Positions 1-8,300 of a stretch of DNA of 64,000 bases are shown here, piece by piece (position 1 is the first letter of the stretch; every line of letters starts with the position of its first letter). Location: assembly GCA_017849435.1 (NCBI GenBank), contig JAFIGY010000020.1:1-64000 (forward strand). The letters are read 5' to 3'. The notes below the pieces were generated by a model. That model was not told the DNA's origin and made no database searches. It was given only the letters and a program-made list of their open reading frames with translations. This DNA is from Chitinophaga niabensis (lineage in GTDB: Bacteria > Bacteroidota > Bacteroidia > Chitinophagales > Chitinophagaceae). Both the position numbers and the translations under genes were made by a program.

Positions 1-66
1 TACTCTGATCAGCGACCAGTTCTTCTGCTACTTGTCTTTTTGTGGAAGGGCCTAGCCTTTTTTTGT
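1..66 (-). CDS. IS3-family transposase OrfB, 5' fragment (frameshift-fused to OrfA)
   Basis: In the -1 frame relative to orfA, the minus strand reads KKRLGPSTKRQVAEELVADQS before leaving the window. That is the typical start of the IS3 OrfB integrase half (a KRxxxxxLV-type segment before the HTH_21 region). No own start codon is visible, so expression probably depends on -1 frameshifting at the A7 run at 58-64. The catalytic DDE part is outside the window, so activity cannot be judged. Confidence 0.6.
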
Positions 67-318
67 GAACAGATCTTTTAAAATCTGGTTGTCTAGCGAT
101 AGGTCGGCATACATTCTCTTAAGCCTGGAATTCTCCTCTTCTAGGTCCTTGAGCCGCCTCACATCTGAGGCTTCCATACCTCCGTACTTGTTTTTCCAAT
201 TGTAGAAAGTGGCTTCTGAAATGCCCTGTTCACGGCAGATATCTTTTATTGCCAGGCCATTTTCATGCTGCTTTAAAATAGATACAATCTGTATTTCTGT
301 GAATCTGGTCTTTTTCAT
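52..318 (-). CDS. IS3-family transposase OrfA (helix-turn-helix subunit)
   Basis: This 88-aa protein is the DNA-binding half of an IS3-family transposase. Residues about 5-45 form the usual helix-turn-helix, with the family signature ending in SEATFYNWKNKYGG. Residues about 50-85 are a heptad-rich helix (LKDLEEENSRLKRM), the leucine zipper used for OrfA/OrfAB dimerisation. Just before its stop the gene has a run of seven A (minus strand, 64 to 58) read as A_AAA_AAA, a classic slippery heptamer. Slipping back one base continues into orfB and would make the OrfAB fusion transposase. Length and motifs are normal for the family, so this half looks intact. Confidence 0.9.
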   Translation of the reverse strand: MKKTRFTEIQIVSILKQHENGLAIKDICREQGISEATFYNWKNKYGGMEASDVRRLKDLEEENSRLKRMYADLSLDNQILKDLFTKKG

Positions 319-328
319 GATAGTAGTT

Positions 329-365
329 CAGTTTAAATTTAGCGATTTTTTCTAAGTTTAAACTG
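329..365. repeat. Imperfect inverted repeat next to the IS end
   Basis: Two 14-base arms (329-342 and 352-365) are reverse complements with one mismatch, separated by 9 bases. The hairpin lies just upstream of orfA, between it and the probable IS end. It may be part of the transposase promoter or terminal region, or a structure limiting read-in transcription. The AT-rich arms make chance more likely than for a GC-rich stem. Confidence 0.4.
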
Positions 366-394
366 TCACCAGAATAGGGATACTTACATCCATA

Positions 395-835
395 CTATCC
401 GAAATACAACTCACCTTCGAACGTTAAGTTGATAAGCTTCTTAGTCTCAGTAAACCAAATATAAGTATGTTGAGGTATAACAAAAAAGAGCTTGTTAATT
501 TTCATAAAATCGATGAGTTTCATCTCAAACCCCAAATTGGTTAACCCGTCCCCTAAAACAATCAAATTTTCATCCAACAGTTCCGGGAATTTTTCGATAA
601 TCTGCTGTAGATACTCCCCAACCTTTTGAGAAACCAACACCTTGCTATCTTCATTTAAATCAAAAAAAAAGATATACTCTTTTTTCGACCAATCTACACC
701 ACTAAATCCAATGGGATACCACCTTTCGATATCATCAAAGAAAGAGTCAGTATTCTCTAGAATCTTAACTACCCCCTTTTCTATTTCTTTATTCAACTCG
801 TTTAACAATTCAATATCATATTCTGTCATATTCAT
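395..835 (-). CDS. Candidate immunity protein for the orphan RHS tip
   Basis: This 146-aa protein has no signal peptide or membrane segment and is rich in acidic and aromatic residues. I do not recognise its family. Its start overlaps the stop of the upstream RHS-tip gene by four bases (ATGA, 832-835), so the two are translationally coupled. That arrangement, with a small acidic soluble protein directly behind an RHS C-terminal toxin, is typical of immunity genes. The lack of an export signal would fit neutralisation of a toxin that acts in the cytoplasm. It is followed directly by the IS3 element. The immunity role is inferred from position only. Confidence 0.6.
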   Translation of the reverse strand: MNMTEYDIELLNELNKEIEKGVVKILENTDSFFDDIERWYPIGFSGVDWSKKEYIFFFDLNEDSKVLVSQKVGEYLQQIIEKFPELLDENLIVLGDGLTNLGFEMKLIDFMKINKLFFVIPQHTYIWFTETKKLINLTFEGELYFG

Positions 836-1899
836 TTTGAAAATCTTTTAATTATTTGATTAACTGTTTCTTCAGAAGCATTAAATCGGAAATGGGGCCC
901 CTTCTCCTTACCAGACCATACATTAATATGTGCTCCGTTGCGGTTATCGTATTCAACTCTAAACCCTTGTTTACCATCAGCACTACTCATACCGATTGGC
1001 TTTCCTTTGGAGGTGCCAAATTTCCCAACAACAGCTTTTTCTGCCTTAAAGCTTCTTGATTGCAGCCACTTCAAGGCTCCATTTCTAGCTTGATCATAAT
1101 CAGCCAATTCGTTAATACCCCCGACTCCGGTTTGGCCTCCAATCGAATTTGTTGTTTTTGCACTACCGCCTACCCCATCGTCTGCTAGGTTATCCCCTTC
1201 ATTCCCCTTTGACTCTTGCTCATTATTCTTTGAATAAACGAACAATGTCGTTGTCAACCTAAAGTTTTTTGTTACTGCCTTATAGACGGTCGACGTGTTT
1301 GCGAGTGCCAAACTTGGCGAGGAACCCGTATTCCCAAGAGATCCCGTACCCGGTATTGGTGCGGATTGCCCAACTAAAGTAGCTCTGTCGTATGCCTGCC
1401 AATGCTCCTCATTCAAACCAATATCCTCAGCCGATCTACTGTAAAGCCCAAACGAAAGCGTCCTTCCAGCACCGTTCATCGTTCCCAAAACGGAAGGCAT
1501 CACACGACCCGCTAACTTATCGGTCATTTGAGATTGGGTTGTCATAAAGACAGTAAACGTTAATCTGGCTTTATCCCAAAAACCTGGTGGGTCACCTGGT
1601 CCCATTCCAAATACGTCAATCAGCCTGATAGGGCTATTTGCGGCATAGGCATATGAACTTTGATCTGAATACTCCATTGCTAACGGATCCACGCTAAGGA
1701 ACTTACCAATCCTCGGGTCGTAGATTCTGCTTGCATACTGATAGGGAGTCAACATAGGGTATCCCTTCGTCAACGGGTCTACACTTAGGAACCTTCCAAT
1801 TCTCGGATCATCAATGCGCATCCCGTAATTGATTTGATTCCCCTCGCCCTTCACCTCGTTATCATTCTCCTTCCCGTTAAACCTATAACAATGATACAA
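832..1899 (-). CDS. Orphan RHS-core/toxin-tip fragment with duplicated core motif
   Basis: This 355-aa ORF contains only the end of an RHS protein: the RHS-associated core followed by a C-terminal tip. The core signature DPRIGxFLSVDPL occurs twice, at about residues 31-43 and 61-73, which no normal RHS protein has. The second copy is followed by SYAYAANSPI and a tip of about 255 residues. The tip ends in a compact domain (about 265-355) containing GFRVEYD, GAHINVWSG and KGPHFRF, which resembles polymorphic-toxin C-terminal domains, perhaps a nuclease. There is no signal peptide and no ATG at the N-terminus. The upstream frame opens just after a stop and the first possible start is TTG; the first ATG is M27. 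It looks like a displaced, probably silent tip cassette. The candidate immunity gene overlaps its stop. Confidence 0.75.
   Translation of the reverse strand: MYHCYRFNGKENDNEVKGEGNQINYGMRIDDPRIGRFLSVDPLTKGYPMLTPYQYASRIYDPRIGKFLSVDPLAMEYSDQSSYAYAANSPIRLIDVFGMGPGDPPGFWDKARLTFTVFMTTQSQMTDKLAGRVMPSVLGTMNGAGRTLSFGLYSRSAEDIGLNEEHWQAYDRATLVGQSAPIPGTGSLGNTGSSPSLALANTSTVYKAVTKNFRLTTTLFVYSKNNEQESKGNEGDNLADDGVGGSAKTTNSIGGQTGVGGINELADYDQARNGALKWLQSRSFKAEKAVVGKFGTSKGKPIGMSSADGKQGFRVEYDNRNGAHINVWSGKEKGPHFRFNASEETVNQIIKRFSK
1682..1815. repeat. Direct repeat of the RHS core-motif DNA inside the orphan tip
   Basis: Two similar stretches of about 40 bases, near 1682-1722 and 1773-1815, each encode DPRIGxFLSVDPL on the minus strand. 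They are about 91 bases apart and in frame. They mark a join where one tip was inserted into another RHS end at the conserved core, and they give homology for further exchange. Confidence 0.6.
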
Positions 1900-1930
1900 T
1901 TGCCTTTAAAATTCTATAGTAAAAGGGCAT

Positions 1931-2359
1931 TCAAAGTTTACTTGGCTTTGCAATCGCACTTATTGTTGTAATCTTTCCTGAAATCCTCTCTTTAAATCTA
2001 ATAATAACCTCACCAACAAAGCTGCTGGAATCAGCTTTTAGTTTATCCTTAAATATGCTAATCGTGTATTCCCTTCTTTTAGTATAAGAAAGGGCGGCTG
2101 AATCCAAAACAAATTCATCATAACCAGGTACTGATTTCACCTCGTCTAAAAAATGCTTCACCAACGTAAGCTGGCGATTTAGCCCTATCGTATCATCTGA
2201 AACAAACATAAACATATGTTTAGCTGAGTCAAACTCTCCCTTGCTAATCAAATGCAAAAATTTATAGGAAGTTAATCGGTATTCTAGATCTTCCTGTTTT
2301 TGCTGTGCACAACTAGTGAGCCCCCCCACTAATAAATAAAATACTAATATGTGCTTCAT
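1931..2359 (-). CDS. Lipoprotein, candidate immunity protein of the RHS giant
   Basis: This 142-aa protein begins with a lipoprotein signal peptide (lipobox LTSC, Cys17). The mature part has an N-terminal helix and a beta-rich remainder, with a stretch (about 32-48) resembling the small NTF2-like/DUF4878 lipoproteins that is too short to assign. It starts three bases after the stop of the 2924-aa RHS gene, the expected place for an immunity gene. A lipid-anchored periplasmic or outer-membrane immunity protein would fit a toxin that acts in the cell envelope rather than in the cytosol. Immunity is inferred from position; a structural accessory lipoprotein is the alternative. Confidence 0.55.
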   Translation of the reverse strand: MKHILVFYLLVGGLTSCAQQKQEDLEYRLTSYKFLHLISKGEFDSAKHMFMFVSDDTIGLNRQLTLVKHFLDEVKSVPGYDEFVLDSAALSYTKRREYTISIFKDKLKADSSSFVGEVIIRFKERISGKITTISAIAKPSKL

Positions 2360-2362
2360 AAA

Positions 2363-5300
2363 CTAATTTGTTTTTTTATTGTCTCTTTTTCCTATATTAT
2401 TATCCTTCATCAGGATATCTCCTACTCTCAAGACTTCATTCTGATAATATGATTTTTGTTTTTGATCCCCTGTAAACTGAGACGGCCAGGTACCATCTGT
2501 AATGTAGTTAATTAGATCCGCCCTAAATGCTCCAACATCAACGACCTTCCCTAACTCATTAATATAATTAATATTATCTTTTGAGGTCAAGGTTGCATCA
2601 ACAATTTTTGTTGCCGTATAAAAGGCATTTCTCAATTCCTCTTCTTTAACATTTACACGCATCTCTTTAAAAGACTTAATACCTTCATAAATCCCCACTC
2701 CAATTTTCAATAACTCTTGTGGTGCTGTTACCAAGTTTCCTCCATTAATTGCTTTCTGGGGTACCGACTCTGTCACAACTAGTTTTCTAAATGCCCTTGC
2801 CATTTTACCTCCCTGTGTTTTAACGGTTCGCTCGGTCTTTTGTACTGACTCCCCATCATCGTCCCCTGAGTAAGGTTCACTTGATGCATCTTTAAACGTC
2901 GGACCTGGTGGAACATAAAAATCTTTCCCAGCTGTCCCCACCAATACATTCGGAGCTGGCTTATATCCTTTAGGTAGATTAACTTCCATTGTCTGAACAC
3001 TATTGACATAAGCTTTTTCAGCAGTTTGCTCCTTGAGTATTGGGATCGATCCTAAATATTTCATGCGATATGCTGAAGAATTAATCTCAAGTAGTTCCAT
3101 TCCATCTAAGTCAATTCCCTGTATTGGTCTATTACTTGCAAATTGATAAGGTGTCAGTTCAGGATACTGCTTTGTGATAGGATCCACGCTCAAAAACCTC
3201 CCCACCCTCGGATCATACACCCTCATCCCATAATCCTGCTGATTCCCTTCCCCCTTCACCTCATGATCATTCTCCTTCCCATTGAAACCCATTCTCGTAC
3301 TCACCCCAAATCTCCTCCCGGGCTGCATCATCCCGAATGCATAATAATCCCCTCCGCCCAACATCACCTTGTTATCCGAAACCGTCCCCAACACATTGCC
3401 CAGGTGATTGCTCACCTCGTAAACCCGCGTGCCCGCCGTGTTCCAGGCTGTTTCCAGATCCGAAGCGTTCGCATCCAGTGCCGGTTTCCACATCCCGAGG
3501 CGACTGCTGCCATACAGATGCTGCTCCTTCCACATTACCGTACCGCTGCCCGCCTTTTCATACACCGCCAGCATATTGCCCTGTGCATCCCGAAGGTACC
3601 AGGTCGTGGTGCTCACGCCCCCCTGTGTGTACGTCTTCGATACCCGGTGACCGGAAGCATCATAAGCATAGGTCAGGGAACTGCCGTCTGCCTTCCGGAT
3701 CGTGCCGATCTTTCCATACACCGTCCACGTGATCGAACTGATCCCTTCCTGGGCATCGGACACCAAATTACCGATTTTATCGTAATTATAATTGTTCGCT
3801 GACTGGCTCCCCAGGTCGCGGATATCACCGCTCGTATACACTGCCCCTGCCGTGTCATATACATAATTCAGCCGGTTGTTCTGCCGCAGGCCGCCCGTTT
3901 GTTCGTAGTTGTACCGCAGCCGGTCCATGTCCGCTCCGCCGGTCCCTTTGCGCACGTAGCCCAGGATGTTGCCGTTGGCATCGTACTGCAGATCTTCTGC
4001 GTAGCCGGCGATCAGTGAATTGATCCCCCAGCTGCTCTGACCGTTGCTCAGGCTGTGCTGACGGGAGCGGACGAGCCGGTTCAGCTGGTCATAACGGTAA
4101 CTGTAGCCTGTCAGTACATCGCCATTCACGTTCTTGAGCGCCAGTGTGGCCCGACTGATATTGCCGTTGTACAGGTTGTTGCCGTTAAAGTCCCCGGGCT
4201 GCGCCGTCCATTGCAGCTTCAGCGGGTCTCCGCCGCCGATGGCTTCGTAATCCCCCTCAAAATAGCCCAGCGACTGCGCCATGATGTCCCTGCCCACCGT
4301 GCTGTGCGTGCCGATGTAACCATCTGACCCCATGTCGGCCGTCAGATCAGTACCGTTGATCCCTTTGAGCCAGCCTTGCAGCGTGTAGGCGTAATCGAGA
4401 CCCTGCACCTTATCATGACCCAGTTCCGCGCGGGCCAGCGGGCCGTGCAGGTAATACTGGTAGCTGGCTTCCGTGCGCTCGTTGGCCAGCGCCCAGCCGT
4501 CGGTGCTAACCGTGTTGATGCCGGTGGTGGCGCTTACCAGCCGGTTTTCCCCGTCATACTGATAGCTGTACAGGAAGTTCCTGGCCGTCGGCGTGAACAG
4601 CGGCGCGTAACGCAGTTTCTTCAGCTTGCCGCTGGCCATATCGTATTGATAGTCGAGACGCCGCAGCGGAAGACCCTCCAGCTGTTGCCAGATCGTTTGG
4701 GCATGCCCCGACTGATCATAGCTGTAATAAGTGATCTGGCCGGGGGTGGAAGCATCGGTGGATTTGTAGAGCGAGGCAGCGATCCGTTTGCGCAGGTTCT
4801 TCTGCAAGGTGGCTCCCAGCGCGGGATGCGCTTCATCGTAGAGGCTCTGCACGATCTGTGTGTTGCTGCCGGTGGAGGTAAAAGTACCGGCCGTCTGCCG
4901 GTCGATGAAGCCGGGTGCTGCCAGTGCAGCGGAGGCACTTCGCTTTTCCCCCGCTTCGATGATACGACCCAGCGCATCGTACTTCGTGTAGCTGTAACAG
5001 TTAGTGTCCGTGCCCGTGGTCGGGGACAGCTGCTCCGCATTCTGGGAGGCAAACAAACGGCCCGCTTTGTCATACCAGAAACGGCTCTCTCCACCGTCCG
5101 GCGACTTTTGCTTCAATACCTGGTTTAAAGAAGTGTATGCGTAAGATGTCGGCATCCGGTGGCCAGGGAACACCAGCGGGCTTTGCTTTTCAATGCCGTC
5201 CTCACTGCCTGCCGTGCCGCCACCCGCGGGTGGTGCGTTAAAGCGGGCCCAGTGCTGTAATGGCGCACCGGCCACTACCACCAGGCTGTTATAATAGTAG

Positions 5301-8300
5301 CTGTTGATGCCCATGCACACTTCCCCCGCATTGGCACGGATCTCTTCATCCGTCAGCAAACGATTATACAGCCGAAGGTGCTTCAGCAGGGAAATATCTT
5401 CCGGCAGCACTTCGAGCGTGCCGTTCATGCTCACCTGCCAGTTGCAGCTGCCTTTCGGAGCGTTGGGACTGGCAGGGCATTTTACACCATTCACATACAC
5501 CTGCATCGCTTTATCTGCAAGCCGGTCACCCTGGATCACCACATGGATCCACTCCTTCAGCGGAAGGGCGGCAGCCATGTCCACCCGCACGTGATTAGAG
5601 GCACCCAAACCGGCACCGCCGCCGGGCAGGCGCCTGAGTGCGTATACATCCGCGCTCAGGTAGCGGCCATCCACACAAATATTTAAAAGATACTGGGCAT
5701 CGGGTGTGGTGATCAGTTGGCGCGCTGCGCCGAAATCACCGTTCAGCCAGAGTTCCACAGATCCGTTATCTGCCGCGATCGTTTGGGACAGCTTTGTCAG
5801 CGCTGTGGCTTTATCCGTATTCTGGGAAGGACCATTATAGGTACAGGCAACATTGGGTGCTTCACGACTCTTTGCGGCCTGCAGCGCGGTTGCATCATCC
5901 AGCAATTGCACCCCTTCCGGTGGAATCGTACGGAGGAGGTTACCAGCCTGATCATAGTAATAGAGTGTATAATGATACTGCTGCTCTTTGAAGGTGACAG
6001 TGGCTTTGGCTTTATTGTTTCCGCAGAAGCTCACATAGTTGCGGCGGAAATCTTCTTTCACCGAATCGATATACATCACGTAATGGCGCTTCCCGCCATT
6101 GATAGCGCCGGCCATCATATCCAGCACACAACCATAAGGATCCACTTCCACGCTGCCAAATGCGGGAGCATTGCAGAGCATTTCCTGTGCGTTATTATTA
6201 CCCTGCACTTTCGTACGATAAGCCGCGTAATCACTAAACCCGAGCGTAAAACCCCAGCGCTGGTTCAGATAACTGGTGACGAGCAGATTGTAATTAGCAT
6301 GCGTATTATCAGGAGCGAATGCCTGCACTTCATTCCAGGCCTGGTTGAAAGTAGCCGCATTCACACAGCCGGTACTTTCCGGATCCATGAACACCGGCAG
6401 TTTCAGCGGCCTGGGCAACAGGTAGCGGCAGTTGGAACAGCTTTTTTCCAGCATAGCCACTTCATCTGCATTGAGCGTAAGCGCCGCTCCATATTTTGTG
6501 CGGAGATACTGGAAGAATGTAATACCCGGAGCGCTGTTCACGTGTTCCATTTTCAGCGCAGCCAGCTTGTCACACAGTTTTTGACTAGAGGCGAGCACAA
6601 TGGGGTCCGCCATTTGCGGTTTTACGTTATATGGATAAGGGCTTTCCAGTATCCAGGAATTACAGAGCATGTTCATACTGCTGATCCCTAATACCCGCTT
6701 GACGGCATCTTCAAAGCTGGCGTCTCCGTAAGTGGTGGTTTTCCCGGCAGGCAATGTGCTGGCGCCATCCGGATGATTGAGATCCCCGCCGGCCATACAT
6801 ACTTTGATCAGCGCATCACGAAGTGCCTCCCGTTTGCTGGCGGAATCAGGATACTGTTGCAGGCAGGGCGTCAGCAGATCCATCCATCTTTCTGCCTGTG
6901 CTTCGCAGGAGGTCTGAATAGCTTCTGCCAGCTGGAAGCGTAATTCGGTGCCGAGCGTAGCGGTATCCGTTGGCATGTTGCCTGGTCTAATTACTCGGGA
7001 GATCTTGGAACGGTAAATGGGCGGGCAATCCGGACTACCGGATGTGGAACAAACGATATGCGATATGCTTGCAGAAAAAGCACGATCCAACCGGATCGGC
7101 GACCCATAGTTGGCGCTTGTAAAAGTCCCCGCACGGAAAGTGCTGGTAGTATTGCCTACAAAGCAGTATACATCCACATATATACCAACCGGTACCGGTG
7201 TTTGCGTGTTGTTGTAAGACAGATCGTACGTCCAGATGTCTCTACCCGCATCATGCGCCACCAGGCTCAGCGAAAAATCGTTCCTGGTAACCGTTGAACA
7301 GAAATCCCCCGTACCCGGTCCTGAACCGATACACTCCGTAGCATACAGCCACACGATCTGCGAATCGTATATGATCTGTGGAATATGCTGATTGTCGTGG
7401 GTAAACGTGATCGGAGGCAGCAGGGTTCCGTAGGTATCAGGCCCATATCCACCTACAAAATAAGCTTTGATACTATTGCCCACCGCAATATCCGGTCCGG
7501 TATAGGTAATGGTGTTAGTATACCCCCCACCCGGGTCAGACGTTGCGGAAATATTGATATACTCTGCCGGCACACATTGCGGCCCTATATTCCCCGGTGG
7601 TATACCGGGACCACCGGCAGGAGCGGCAACACGGGCCGCACGCATGATCACCGGGGGATGCAAATGCGGTTTGCACGCAATGGAATCCACATGGATAGCG
7701 TTAAGCGGCGTATTCTCTCTTACCCACAACACCCCATTCTGCGCGCTTTCCCCGTGATTGAAGAAAACGGAAGTATTGGCGGTATCCTTATATGGTGCTG
7801 AATAGGAAATATACACGTAAACATCCTGCGATACCTTTCTTCCCTGATACAAGGCCCTCACCATCTTGAATCCCGCCGGGAACTGGCTGGAGCCCGTCGT
7901 GTCTTCCCTGAATACATAATCACTCGCATTCGGGCAGGCGGAGAACATGGACTCCGGTATACCTACCGGGCAGGCGCCTTTACAGGAGGCATTCCGCACA
8001 GTAGTATAGAGCTTCTCCTTCATCTCCATATACAACTCCCGGTACAACTGCCACTCCCGGTCCGGTATGCGGCAGCTGGCTACCGGCGCGCAATTGTTCC
8101 AGGTATCTTCCGTCAGTTGGGTCATATTGCCGTTACCGAGACAATACAACCGGTAATCCACATACTTGCTGATGTTCTTCACAGCCGCATTACTTTGCGT
8201 ATAGCCTAATACTCTCGTGGAATATTGCTGCAGATCCGCAATGAATCCCTGTAAATAAGGGAACCCGGGAGCGCCGCTGCTGAAGAAAGGGTCCACCGCA

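Larger units (their letters stand above)
1..388 (-). mobile_element. IS3-family insertion sequence, partial (cut by window start)
   Basis: The element contains a complete IS3-type orfA and the first codons of orfB in the -1 frame, running off the window at position 1. The left end, upstream of orfA, is not resolved: minus-strand TG dinucleotides that could begin the terminal repeat occur at 368 and 388. The element sits immediately downstream of the candidate immunity gene, whose stop is at 395, so it borders the RHS tip array. The right end and any target-site duplication are outside the window. Confidence 0.8.

Noticed and set aside
5717-6691. 324-codon plus-strand ORF opposite the RHS giant
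   Set aside because: It is fully inside the RHS gene on the opposite strand, rich in His, Ile and Arg, with no signal or domain; a shadow ORF.
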